From: Acidobacteriaceae bacterium
GTDB lineage: Bacteria > Acidobacteriota > Terriglobia > Terriglobales > Acidobacteriaceae
DNA length: 48,471 nucleotides
Assembly: GCA_025449575.1 (NCBI GenBank)
Contig: JANWJB010000077.1
Coordinates: forward strand, 1-48,471
Reading direction: 5' to 3'
The position numbers and the translations under genes are program-made. Below are positions 16,097-25,688 of the stretch, in pieces (position 1 is the first letter of the stretch; every line of letters begins with the position of its first letter). The notes beneath the pieces were generated by a model. It had not been told where the DNA came from. It saw only the letters and a list, made by a program, of their open reading frames with translations, and made no database searches.

Positions 16097-17498
16097 CTCG
16101 TTCACCGTCGCTCTCCCCAGGCGCCACCGACAACTCAACAGAAAAAATGGAGCCATCCATCGCCGGCTCATAGCGCAGATCGCCATGAAAGCTGCGCATG
16201 AAGGCCCGCGATAGATAGAGTCCCAAGCCAGTCGATTCCGCCTCGCGCTGGAAGGGGTGGAATAGAAACTCCGGATGGGCAACCCCGCCGCCGCTATCGG
16301 CGAACCGGACCACGGCTCCGAAGCCCTCCGGTTGGGCGGAAATGGCCAGCGTCCTGGTCTTCCTCGTCTGCATCGCGCGTTCGCTGTTCTTGGTTAAATT
16401 GAGGAAGACCTGGAGCAGGCTTTGCCGGTCAGCCCACACTGCCGGCAGCGGGTTGGAAGTCTGCCAGAGCACGCTCACGCCGCCATCGCGCAGCGATGGC
16501 TCGATGACGATCCGCAATTCGTCCAGTACCGAAGCCAGATCGGTGACGCCTGCGCGGGCGGCCGTCTGCCGCAGATCCATCCCCGCGATCCGCTCCAGCG
16601 CCAGCACCAGCGTTCCCAGCGCCTCGAAGTCTTTGTTCCCGGCAATCTGGCCGCTGCGCGCAAGGTTTTCATGAACCAGCGCGATCGATCCGCATACGTT
16701 GCGAATCTCATGCGAAACCGCCGACATGAGTATGCGTGAGCCCAGCGAGAGTTGGTGCAGGCTGGCCTCCTCCCGGGTTCGCAGATCCTCCGAGGTGTCC
16801 AGCACCATGGCCGCCAGGCGCGGACCCACGCTGGTGAGATAGGTGGAAAACCATACGTCGGCCTGAAAGACCTCTCCGTCCGCGCGCCGTCCCTGGCATT
16901 GCATCGCCGTCCGAAAGGCGCGGCCGCTGCCGCTCCGGGGCGGCACGTTGATCAGCGACGGCAGATAATCATGGACCGGCATCCCAGCGAGCGTTCCCGA
17001 CGGAACGCCGAACAGACGGTGCGCGGCATCGTTTGCCAGCAGAATCCGGCTCTCCGAGTCCGCGGTGAAGATCGCCGCCGGGCTGCTCTCCACCAATATC
17101 TTCAGTTGCTCTTCTGCCTCCCGCCGCGCAGCCATCTCCTCCTGCACGATGCTCATATGCTCCGCTGCGGCTTTGCGGCTGCGCGTGACCTCGTGAACGA
17201 AAAGCCCGACGCAGCAAAAAGTGGAAAAGTAAAGCGCGTCGCGCGGAATGCCGGTGTGCGGTCCCCAGCTAAACTTGTCGAATAATTCCGCCAGTATCGC
17301 GCACGTGCCCGCCACCCCGGCGATTCCCCAACGGCCCAGAGCGCCTCCGGCCAGCAGCATGGGAAACAGATAAAGGAAAGCCAGCGGCATGGAGCTGTTG
17401 GTGTGCGAGTCCAGCAGCGCGATCGAGACGATCAAGACCGAGGAGATCGCCAGCCGGAATCTGCGATCGCGTGGGAATGAGAGAGAAGTAATTCGCAT
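16005..17498 (-). CDS. PAS-domain sensor histidine kinase
   Basis: N-terminal transmembrane region; PAS block VESSPAAIFTADSESRILLANDAAHRLFG; H box SAVSHEIRN; N box NLTKNSERAM; G boxes FADSGGGV and STGLGLYLSR. Confidence 0.92.
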   Translation of the reverse strand: MRITSLSFPRDRRFRLAISSVLIVSIALLDSHTNSSMPLAFLYLFPMLLAGGALGRWGIAGVAGTCAILAELFDKFSWGPHTGIPRDALYFSTFCCVGLFVHEVTRSRKAAAEHMSIVQEEMAARREAEEQLKILVESSPAAIFTADSESRILLANDAAHRLFGVPSGTLAGMPVHDYLPSLINVPPRSGSGRAFRTAMQCQGRRADGEVFQADVWFSTYLTSVGPRLAAMVLDTSEDLRTREEASLHQLSLGSRILMSAVSHEIRNVCGSIALVHENLARSGQIAGNKDFEALGTLVLALERIAGMDLRQTAARAGVTDLASVLDELRIVIEPSLRDGGVSVLWQTSNPLPAVWADRQSLLQVFLNLTKNSERAMQTRKTRTLAISAQPEGFGAVVRFADSGGGVAHPEFLFHPFQREAESTGLGLYLSRAFMRSFHGDLRYEPAMDGSIFSVELSVAPGESDGERDEQYQPDTDSADRRSQPVPGEPRPAAANRA

Positions 17499-18094
17499 AT
17501 CTGCCGGATGATTGTGGTCCGGCCGCGCCCCTGTCGAACAATTCTAGATGAGCCGGCATTTCCGCGCCGCGCCCTGCACCACCAGATCGCGAAAGAGGCT
17601 TCTCATCTTAGGACTTCATTACAAATTGTTCAGAGCCGCCTTGCAACTTGAGCAGTATCTGCTTAACCGAAAGATAAGTTGCATCGCTTCAACCGCGCTC
17701 GATACGCTCAAAGTTATAAGCAGATAGTTTTGCTTCAACTTGACCTTCCATCGTCGGGAGGCTCGCCGGAGGATTTTTGAGGTCTGGCCTTGAGGCCTTC
17801 ACCGGCTTCCGCAGCCGGCGCATCGTAGAAAGCCTAATGCGCCGTGGTCGCGTGTTCCAGCAGCGCCGCGGTCTTCCTCGAAAGCGTCAAGGAGGATCGC
17901 CGCCCCGCGAGGGCGAAACGAACGTGTGTGACATTTCTGAGCATTCCCGCGAGCGTGGCGCGGAAGAATTGCCTCCAGCATCTCTCTTGGCCCGCGAACA
18001 GGAAGGCGGACTCTTGTCCAGAGTCTTACTGAACAGCGTGCGGCCGGCCGCGCTCCAGCTACTTTGTGTGCCGCGCAACTGCATTGGCAGAGGG

Positions 18095-19282
18095 ATGCCC
18101 GTTGGTCCGTGCCCCGACGAGGAGCGTTTTACAAGAAGCCGGATCGCGCTGCTTTGTGCGGCGATTTGTACGGCGCTCGCGCTGGCCGCGCTGGGCGGTT
18201 GCAGCGGGGCCAAGCATGACTATGCCGCCGAGGCTCCTCCCCCCGCCCAGGTGGAGATCAGTAACGGCGTCAATTTGATTTCCGTCGATCGCCCCGGCCG
18301 TTATCCGCTCTTTACCGCGAGACAGGCGGAAACTACCTCCACGCTGGACGTTACCGGCGCGGTGGCCCCCGACGTCTCCCGTACCATTCCCGTCATTTCG
18401 ATGGCCTCCGGCCGCGTGGTCGCCATCCATGCTCAACTTGGCGACTATGTGCGCAAGGGGCAGTTGCTCATGGAGGTCCAGAGCTCCGACGTCTCCGGAG
18501 CCTTTGCCCAATATCTCAAGGCCGTCAACGATGAGCGGCTGGCGCGCGCGCAGGATGATCGTGCCAAGCTGCTCTATGGCAAAGGGGCGATTGCGCGAAG
18601 CCAGATGGAGATTGCCGACGACGCTGAACAGGACGCGCAAACCGGCCTGACCACTGCGAAAGAACAGCTCCACGTACTGGGCATCGACAAGGACCATCCG
18701 TCGGCGGTCGTCAAAGTCTACGCGCCGGCCAACGGAGTCATCATCGCTCAAAACGTCACCGACGGCGCCGCCGCCGGCATCGGGTTGGCCGGCACCTCCA
18801 CCGCCTTCACGATTGCAGATCTCTCCCAAGTCTGGATCGTCTGCGACGTTTATGAGAACGATCTGCCTGTCGTCCACGTCGGCCAACCTGCCGACATCCG
18901 GCTGAACGCCTATCCCGATCGCCTGCTGCACGGAACCATCAGCGAGATTGACGCCGTCCTCGATCCCAGCCTGCGCACCGCCAAGGTCCGCATTCAGGTT
19001 CCCAATCCGGACCGCATCATGCGTATCGGCATGTTCGCCACTGCCGTCTTTCATGGAAAGAAGCCGCAGGCGCAGGTCTCGATCCCCGCTACCGCCATCC
19101 TTCATCTGCACGATCGCGATTGGGTCTACGTTCCCGCCTCAGGAGACAAGTTCCAGCGGGTCGGCGTGGTAAGCGGAGCCATGCTTCCTGGCGGAATGCA
19201 GGTGGTCGCCTCCGGCGTCAAGCCCGGCGACCGGGTTGTAACCAATGCCCTCGAGCTGCAGAACTCGGCGGATCAGCAATGA
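18095..19282 (+). CDS. RND efflux periplasmic adaptor subunit (CzcB/CusB/HlyD-like), lipoprotein
   Basis: Lipobox LAALGGC; barrel-sandwich motif SGRVVAIHAQLGDYVRKGQLLMEVQSSDV; YAPANGVIIAQNVTDG. The start at 18095 is preferred over the 17777 ORF start. Confidence 0.88.
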   Translation: MPVGPCPDEERFTRSRIALLCAAICTALALAALGGCSGAKHDYAAEAPPPAQVEISNGVNLISVDRPGRYPLFTARQAETTSTLDVTGAVAPDVSRTIPVISMASGRVVAIHAQLGDYVRKGQLLMEVQSSDVSGAFAQYLKAVNDERLARAQDDRAKLLYGKGAIARSQMEIADDAEQDAQTGLTTAKEQLHVLGIDKDHPSAVVKVYAPANGVIIAQNVTDGAAAGIGLAGTSTAFTIADLSQVWIVCDVYENDLPVVHVGQPADIRLNAYPDRLLHGTISEIDAVLDPSLRTAKVRIQVPNPDRIMRIGMFATAVFHGKKPQAQVSIPATAILHLHDRDWVYVPASGDKFQRVGVVSGAMLPGGMQVVASGVKPGDRVVTNALELQNSADQQ

Positions 19283-22200
19283 TTCGGGCGCTTGTCGATT
19301 TTGCCCTCAACAATCGATTCATCGTTCTCACCGTCGCCGTTCTGCTTTTTGTCTGGGGAGGCATCTCCTTCCACAACCTGCCCGTCGAGGCCTATCCCGA
19401 CGTGGCAAACAACTACGTTCAGATCATCACGCAGTGGCCGGGACGCGCCTCCGAGGAGGTGGAGCAGCAGGTTACGATCCCGTTGGAAATCGCCATGGCC
19501 GGCATTCCCCACATGCAGCATCTGCGCTCCGTCTCCCTGGCCGGCCTTTCCAGCATCACCATGATCTTCGACGACAGCTCGGTCAACGACTGGAACCGCG
19601 AGAAGGTCCTCGAGCGCCTTTCCATGGTCACGCTGCCCGCCGGCTTGCAGCCGCAGATCGGCAGCGACTGGAGCCCCGTCGGACAAATCTACTGGTACAC
19701 CCTGGCCAGCTCCAATCCGGCCTACGACAACATGCAGCTGAAGTCGCTCCAGGACTGGACGCTGGGAAAGCAATTCAAGTCCGTCCCCGGAGTGGTTGAT
19801 GTCTCCAGCTTCGGCGGCATCACCCGCGAGTATCAGGTTCGTGTGGACCCCAATAAGCTCATTGCCTACGGTCTGAGCATTGGCCAGGTGGAGCGGCAAC
19901 TCGCCGCCAACAACATCAATGCCGGCGGCAGCTTCATCGAGCAGGGCGCGCAGCAGGTCAACGTGCGCGAAGTGGGCCTCTTCCGCAACGTCGATGACAT
20001 CAAGCAGACGGTTCTCAAGACATCCAACGGCACAGCAATCCGAGTGCAAGACATCGCAGACGTGGTGCAGGGCCCCAAGATCCGCCTGGGGCAGATCGGC
20101 AAGGCCGTTCACCTCGCCGATGGAAAGATTCTCGACGATCCGGATGTTGTCGAAGGCATCGTGTTCCTGCAGAAGGGCGACGACTCCCAGTCCGCCCTCG
20201 CCGGCATTCACGCCAAGGTCAAAGAACTCAACGATCACATCCTCCCTGAGGGAGTGAAGATCGTCCCCTTTCTCGACCGCAGCGATTTGCTCAGCTACAC
20301 GCTGCACACGGTGCTGCACAATCTCACCGAGGGAATCATCCTGGTGGTGATCGTCCTCTTTCTCTTCCTCGGCAATATCCGGGGAGCCATCATTGTCTCC
20401 GTCACCATTCCTTTCGCGTTGCTCTTCGCAGCCATCTGTTTGCAGTCCGCGCATATCCCCGCCAACCTGCTCTCGCTGGGAGCGCTGGATTTCGGCATGG
20501 TGGTGGATGGCTCGGTGATTATGGTGGAAAACATTGTTCGCCATTTGGGACGAAAAACCGATGACGTCCCCGAAGCCAAGATCCGCACTGCGGCGCACGA
20601 GGTCCAGCGTCCGGTCTTCTTTGCCCGCGCCATCATCGTGACCGCCTACCTGCCTATTTTTACCCTGCAATCGGTTGAAGGAAGGCTCTTCAAACCCATG
20701 GCGTGGCTGGTCAGCTTTGCCCTCCTCGGATCGCTGGTCTTCGCCATGCTGATCGCTCCAGTCGTAGCGACATTTCTTTTTCGACATGGCGCGAAGGAGT
20801 GGCGCAACCCGGTGATGGGATGGTTGACTGCGCACTATCGCTCCGGCGCCACCTGGGCCATCGAGCACCGCTATGTCACCGTTGGCGCCGCCATCGGTGC
20901 TCTGCTGCTGACCGCCTTTCTCGGCTTTAGCGGCGTGATCGGATCGGAGTTCCTGCCTCATCTGGACGAGGGGGCCATCTGGGCGCGCGGCACGCTTGCT
21001 CCCAGCACCGGCCCTACTGCCGCTGTCGCCATTGCGGACAGGGCCCGGCGCATCCTTGCATCCTTCCCCGAGGTTCCCGTCGTGGTAAGCCAGGTGGGCC
21101 GCCCCGACGATGGCACCGACGCCACCGGCTTCTTCAACACCGAATACTTCGTCGATCTGCTGCCCAAGAAAAAATGGCGGCCGGTCTTCCACCAAAATAA
21201 GCAAGAGCTCATCGGAGCCATGGATCGCCAGTTGGAGAAGATACCCGGCGTGATTTGGAACTTCTCCCAGCCCATTTCTGACAATGTGGAAGAGGCGGTC
21301 AGCGGCGTGAAAGGGGAGCTGGCAGTCAAAATCTACGGCGACGATTTGAACACATTGGAAGGCATAGGCAACCAGATCGCCGCCGTCATGAGCCAGGTGC
21401 AGGGCGTTCAAGACCTGGGCGTCTTCCGCTCCATCGGCCAGCCGAATCTCAACTACCTAGTCAATCGCCAAGCCGCCGCTCGTTATGGTATCAACGTCAG
21501 TGACATTCAAGACGCCATCCAGACCGCCGTAGGGGGCGGAGCCGTCAGCCAGGTGCTGCGGGGCGAGGCCCGCTACGACCTGGTGGTCCGCTACCAGAAG
21601 CCGTACCGTGACACCGCCGAGGCCATCGGCGACATCCAGCTGCTCTCTCCCTCCGGCGAGCGTGTTCCTCTCTCCCAACTCACCACTGTGCAGACGGAGG
21701 ATGGAGCTGAGGAGATTTATCGCGAAGCTGGCCAGCGTTACGTTGCCGTAAAGTACAGCGTTCGCGGACGCGCTCTTGGCAGCACGGTCGAGCAAGCCAT
21801 CGCCAGAGTCAGCGCCCAAGTCAAGCTCCCTACCGGCTACCACCTCGATTGGTCCGGCGAGTACCAAAGCCAGAAGCGCGCCGACAAGCGGCTGGGCACG
21901 GTTATCCCCATTACTCTGCTGCTCATCTTCATCATCTTGTATGCCATGTTCAAGTCGGCGAAATGGGCGCTGCTCATCCTGGCCACGGTTGCCATGGCTC
22001 CCCTCGGCGGCATGCTGGCGCTGCTGGTCACCCGTACCAATTTCAGCGTTTCTTCCGGCGTGGGCTTCCTGGCCCTCTTCGGCGTATCGGTCGAGACCGG
22101 CGTCATCATGCTGGAGTACATCAATCAATTGCGGGCCGGCGGCCGCTCCGTTAAGGAGTCCGCGATTGAAGGAGCTGTGCTTCGTCTTCGCCCCACCATG

Positions 22201-22410
22201 ATGACCATGCTGGTGGCCACGCTCGGTCTGCTGCCGGCGGCGACCTCCCATGCCATCGGGTCTGATTCGCAGCGTCCCTTCGCCATCGTCATTGTCGGCG
22301 GCCTCATCACTGCGCTGATCATCAGTGTCTTTCTGCTTCCTACCCTCTACGTCTGGATGGCGAGAGATAGCGATGTGCTCCCGGTGCCGGAAACGGAGTT
22401 TGAGAATTGA
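19279..22410 (+). CDS. CzcA/CusA-family heavy-metal RND efflux transporter
   Basis: HME-RND sequence MIRALVDFALNNRFIVLTVAVLLFVWGGISFHNLPVEAYPDVANNYVQIITQWPGRASEEVEQQVTIPLE; ATGA overlap with the upstream adaptor gene. Confidence 0.95.
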   Translation: MIRALVDFALNNRFIVLTVAVLLFVWGGISFHNLPVEAYPDVANNYVQIITQWPGRASEEVEQQVTIPLEIAMAGIPHMQHLRSVSLAGLSSITMIFDDSSVNDWNREKVLERLSMVTLPAGLQPQIGSDWSPVGQIYWYTLASSNPAYDNMQLKSLQDWTLGKQFKSVPGVVDVSSFGGITREYQVRVDPNKLIAYGLSIGQVERQLAANNINAGGSFIEQGAQQVNVREVGLFRNVDDIKQTVLKTSNGTAIRVQDIADVVQGPKIRLGQIGKAVHLADGKILDDPDVVEGIVFLQKGDDSQSALAGIHAKVKELNDHILPEGVKIVPFLDRSDLLSYTLHTVLHNLTEGIILVVIVLFLFLGNIRGAIIVSVTIPFALLFAAICLQSAHIPANLLSLGALDFGMVVDGSVIMVENIVRHLGRKTDDVPEAKIRTAAHEVQRPVFFARAIIVTAYLPIFTLQSVEGRLFKPMAWLVSFALLGSLVFAMLIAPVVATFLFRHGAKEWRNPVMGWLTAHYRSGATWAIEHRYVTVGAAIGALLLTAFLGFSGVIGSEFLPHLDEGAIWARGTLAPSTGPTAAVAIADRARRILASFPEVPVVVSQVGRPDDGTDATGFFNTEYFVDLLPKKKWRPVFHQNKQELIGAMDRQLEKIPGVIWNFSQPISDNVEEAVSGVKGELAVKIYGDDLNTLEGIGNQIAAVMSQVQGVQDLGVFRSIGQPNLNYLVNRQAAARYGINVSDIQDAIQTAVGGGAVSQVLRGEARYDLVVRYQKPYRDTAEAIGDIQLLSPSGERVPLSQLTTVQTEDGAEEIYREAGQRYVAVKYSVRGRALGSTVEQAIARVSAQVKLPTGYHLDWSGEYQSQKRADKRLGTVIPITLLLIFIILYAMFKSAKWALLILATVAMAPLGGMLALLVTRTNFSVSSGVGFLALFGVSVETGVIMLEYINQLRAGGRSVKESAIEGAVLRLRPTMMTMLVATLGLLPAATSHAIGSDSQRPFAIVIVGGLITALIISVFLLPTLYVWMARDSDVLPVPETEFEN

Positions 22411-22513
22411 GCCCGCGCATCCGCCCGCCCTTGGCTGCTCCCGCACCTGGCCGCACCGACAGGCTCGTTGCAGAGCACGGGGGCGGCGGAATGCTATAGG
22501 CTAGGTTTACGCT

Positions 22514-23908
22514 ATGGAGTTGCAATCTCATCAACTGCTTTGCATCGGCTGCGGCCGCAGGCTGGGCGCCGAGGAAGCGCAGCGCGATTTCCGGTGCGCC
22601 GACTGTGCGAACCTCTTCGAAGTTGTCTATCCCTGGAGTTCAACTACAGCTTCGCCGGAGGGTTCCGGTGATTCCGTCGCGGCCATTGACAACCGCCAGC
22701 CGAATCCCAGCGCGCTGCGCTGGCGCTGGCGCGAACGTCTGGGGTCAACGGCGCCCATCGATCAAAGCGGGGTTTGGCGCTTCCGCGATCTGCTGCCCAT
22801 TCTGCGCGATCCCGAACGGGCCGTGACTCTGCGCGAGGGGAATACCCCGCTGTACAGCCTGCCCCGCGCGGGCGGTGAGCTTGGTCTCGAGAGGCTCTTT
22901 GCCAAACATCAGGGAATGAATCCGACCGGCTCGTTCAAGGATACGGGAATGACGGCGGCGCTTTCCGTAGCGCGTGAAATGGGCTTTCAGTGGGTGGCCT
23001 GCGCGTCTACAGGGAACACCTCCGCGGCCATGGCTGCCTATGCGGCGCGCGCCCGCATGAAGAGTTTGGTGCTGCTGCCGGAGGGAAAAATCTCCTGGCC
23101 CAAGCTCTCCCAATCGATCGACTATGGCGCGCTTACCTGCCAGCTCAAGACCGATTTTGATGGCTGCGCCCAGGTGTTGCTTGAAGTCGTACGGCGCGCT
23201 CCCGTCTACCTGCTGAATTCCATGAATCCCTACCGCTTGGAGGGCCAGAAGACCCCCGCCTTCGAGATTGCGGAGGAATTGGGCTGGGAGGTTCCCGATC
23301 ACGTCATCGTCCCCGGCGGGAATCTCGCCAATGGCTCCGCGCTGGGTAAGGGCTTCCTGGAGATGAAGCATCTGGGGCTGACCAGCCGCGTCCCGAAGAT
23401 TACGGTGATTCAGGCCGAGGGAGCCAACCCGCTTTATCACAGCCTGAGGGATTTTGACGGGCAGCGTATGGAGCCGATGGAAGCCAATACCCGAGCCAGC
23501 GCAATTCGCATCGGCAATCCCGCCTCGTGGAAGAAGGCTGTGCGGGTGGTGCAGCAGACGGGCGGATTCTGCGAACAGGTAAGCGAGACGGAGATCGCTT
23601 TGGCCAAGGCGGAGATTGGCCAAGAGGGCATCGGCTGCGAGCCGGCCTCCGCCGTCACCCTGGCGGGGTTGAAAAAGCTGGTGCGGGCCGGCAAGGTCCT
23701 CGCGGCGGAGACGGTCGTCCTGGTGCTTACCGGTCATATGCTCAAGGATTCCGACTACACCATCGACTTTCACCGCGGGCAACTGCTCACTGCCGAAGAG
23801 ACGGAGGGCTGGGAGAAGGAGCTGGAGCACCGCCGCCGCGGCACCCGCTCATTGGACGCGAATGCCGAGGCCGTACTGAGGGAACTGGAGGCCGCCGTCC
23901 CCGCATGA
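22514..23908 (+). CDS. thrC: Threonine synthase with N-terminal zinc-ribbon-like segment
   Basis: CIGCGRRL...FRCADC; EGNTPLYSLPRAG; PLP-lysine motif GSFKDTGMTAALS; STGNTSAAMAAYAARA. Confidence 0.95.
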   Translation: MELQSHQLLCIGCGRRLGAEEAQRDFRCADCANLFEVVYPWSSTTASPEGSGDSVAAIDNRQPNPSALRWRWRERLGSTAPIDQSGVWRFRDLLPILRDPERAVTLREGNTPLYSLPRAGGELGLERLFAKHQGMNPTGSFKDTGMTAALSVAREMGFQWVACASTGNTSAAMAAYAARARMKSLVLLPEGKISWPKLSQSIDYGALTCQLKTDFDGCAQVLLEVVRRAPVYLLNSMNPYRLEGQKTPAFEIAEELGWEVPDHVIVPGGNLANGSALGKGFLEMKHLGLTSRVPKITVIQAEGANPLYHSLRDFDGQRMEPMEANTRASAIRIGNPASWKKAVRVVQQTGGFCEQVSETEIALAKAEIGQEGIGCEPASAVTLAGLKKLVRAGKVLAAETVVLVLTGHMLKDSDYTIDFHRGQLLTAEETEGWEKELEHRRRGTRSLDANAEAVLRELEAAVPA

Positions 23909-24813
23909 AGACCGTGCGGCTGCAGCTTCCCGCGACTTCCGCGAACTTGGGGCCGGGCTTCGACACCCTCGCGCTCGCGCTGGAACTGTTTCTTGAGATT
24001 GAAGCCGAGGCTGCCGCTACCTTCTCCATCGAGTGCTCGGGCAGAAATCCTGAGATTTGCGGCGACCTCAACAACCATCTGCTCCTCGAGACCTATCGCT
24101 CAGTGCTGGCGGCCGAGCACCGAACGGCGGTTCCGCTGGCTTTGCGGATGAAGAACGGCATCCCGTTGGGCATGGGCCTGGGATCGTCGGCGGCCGTCCG
24201 CTTGGCAGCGGTGGCGCTCGCGGCGCACTTCGGCAGTCTGGCGTGGAGTTCCAGCCGGATCGTCGAGGTGGCGGCAGCGCTTGAAGGCCATCCCGACAAT
24301 GTGGCGGCGTGCTGGTACGGCGGCTTCGCCGTTGCTGGCTCCCCTTCCGGCCGGCTGGCCAGTGTCTCCATCTCTCCTCCCGCCGAGTGGCGGGCTATTC
24401 TGGTTCTTCCGGATCGGCCGGTGGCTACCGAGCACTCCCGTTCCGTTTTGCCTGAGCACTATTCGCGCGCCGACGCGGTGAGCAACCTGCAGAATGTCGC
24501 CCTATTGACCGCCGCCTTTGCCCTGCGGAGACCGGAGTTGCTGCCCCTGGCGACCCAAGACACCTTTCATCAACCCTATCGCCTGCAGCTCTGTCCGCTT
24601 CTGCCCCTACTGCTGCCTCTGGCGGGCGCCGGAGGCGTCTTGTCGGTTACTCTAAGCGGGGCCGGTCCGGCAGTCCTGGTGCTGTGGACGGGAGCCGAAA
24701 GCCCCACTCATGTGAAACAGCTCATTCTTGAGCGCACCACGCAGCTAGCCCTGGTCGAGCTGATCGAGGTGCGGCTTTGGGGTGAGGGCGCCAGCTTGGA
24801 TTTAATCGGATAG
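23905..24813 (+). CDS. thrB: Homoserine kinase
   Basis: GHMP kinase: PATSANLGPGFDTLALAL; IPLGMGLGSSAA; EGHPDNVAA; ATGA overlap with thrC. Confidence 0.95.
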   Translation: MKTVRLQLPATSANLGPGFDTLALALELFLEIEAEAAATFSIECSGRNPEICGDLNNHLLLETYRSVLAAEHRTAVPLALRMKNGIPLGMGLGSSAAVRLAAVALAAHFGSLAWSSSRIVEVAAALEGHPDNVAACWYGGFAVAGSPSGRLASVSISPPAEWRAILVLPDRPVATEHSRSVLPEHYSRADAVSNLQNVALLTAAFALRRPELLPLATQDTFHQPYRLQLCPLLPLLLPLAGAGGVLSVTLSGAGPAVLVLWTGAESPTHVKQLILERTTQLALVELIEVRLWGEGASLDLIG

Positions 24814-24860
24814 CAGCCGCCGTATGGGGAAGGTAACGCCAAGCCCGTTACTAAATTATT

Positions 24861-24974
24861 ACCTAAGTTCTATTTACTTCCCGGTGCCAAAGCCCTATTT
24901 TCACGACGTGGGCAGTTCTGGGGGAGGGCTGCTCTAGCGCTCGCGACTTCTTAAAGTCGCGGGCGCTTTTATTT
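24861..24974 (+). ncRNA. Candidate small RNA with conserved promoter-like motif and intrinsic terminator
   Basis: ACCTAAGTTCTATTTACTT motif (24861-24879) followed about 60 nt later by the terminator-type hairpin at 24937-24966. No ORF supported. Confidence 0.35.
24937..24974 (+). terminator. Strong intrinsic terminator
   Basis: GCGCTCGCGACT-TCTTAA-AGTCGCGGGCGC stem (12 bp including one G-U) followed by TTTTATTT. Confidence 0.8.
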
Positions 24975-25151
24975 GGTGCGCAGGTGTTTCCATGGCCGGC
25001 GAATCGGTCTTCCGGCTTCCCTCCGTCCCGCGCCCCAGAATGCCTCCTGCGACTTTTTGCTTGCCCCAGCATCTCTATCAGGTGATCCGAATGCTATTCT
25101 CAGCAAGCTGGCCTGGCGAAGTCCAGGAGAGGCATTTCGGTGGAGGAGGGT

Positions 25152-25481
25152 ATGTTGGCTGAGTCGGTGTCTGAGGTAAGTGATGCAACCTTCGAGCAGG
25201 AGGTGCTGCGTTCCGAGCAACCTGTCCTGGTGGATTTCTGGGCAGCATGGTGCGGACCGTGCCGCGCGCTGGCTCCCATCGTGGCCGAAGTGGCTAACCA
25301 GTACAACGGCAAACTGAAGGTGTTCAAGATGGACGTGGATAGCAATTCCGCGACCCCGATGCGGTATGGAATACGCGGTATCCCCGCACTGCTGCTCTTC
25401 AAGGACGGCAAGGTGGCTGAACAGATCGTTGGCTATGTGCCGAAGGACACGATCGATAAGAGCATCAGCCGCCACGTCTAG
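25152..25481 (+). CDS. trxA: Thioredoxin
   Basis: VDFWAAWCGPCRALAPIV; YGIRGIPALLLFKDGK. Confidence 0.96.
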   Translation: MLAESVSEVSDATFEQEVLRSEQPVLVDFWAAWCGPCRALAPIVAEVANQYNGKLKVFKMDVDSNSATPMRYGIRGIPALLLFKDGKVAEQIVGYVPKDTIDKSISRHV

Positions 25482-25482
25482 A

Positions 25483-25590
25483 GCGGATTCACAATTGCTA
25501 TGCCCCACCACGGTTGCGGAAATGCGGCTTTTTTAACGGGAAACCCGCATATGGTGCATTTGCTTCCGGGTAGACCTATCGTGTATCCGC
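25483..25590. repeat. MITE-like element, full-length copy in inverted orientation relative to the 11801 copy
   Basis: GCGGATTCACAATTGCTATGCCCCACCA...TGCGGCTTTT...ATATGGTGCATTTGCTTCCGGGTAGACCTATCGTGTATCCGC aligns end to end with the reverse complement of 11802-11910. Confidence 0.82.
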
Positions 25591-25688
25591 TGTCGGGGGA
25601 TGTTCACGGGTCGCCGTTGCGGGCAAACAAGAAAGCGCCCCGCGATTCGTTGGCTGGGATCAAAAGCTATAGCACGTCAACCGAAAGC

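Noticed and set aside
17777-18094. N-terminal 106-aa extension of the RND adaptor ORF
   Set aside because: The Met at 18095 is followed by a good lipoprotein signal. The upstream translated sequence looks non-coding.
19273-21411. 712-aa minus-strand ORF opposite the CzcA gene
   Set aside because: It is antisense to a clear RND transporter. The composition (His/Asp/Gly-rich) is typical of reverse-frame shadow ORFs in GC-rich DNA.
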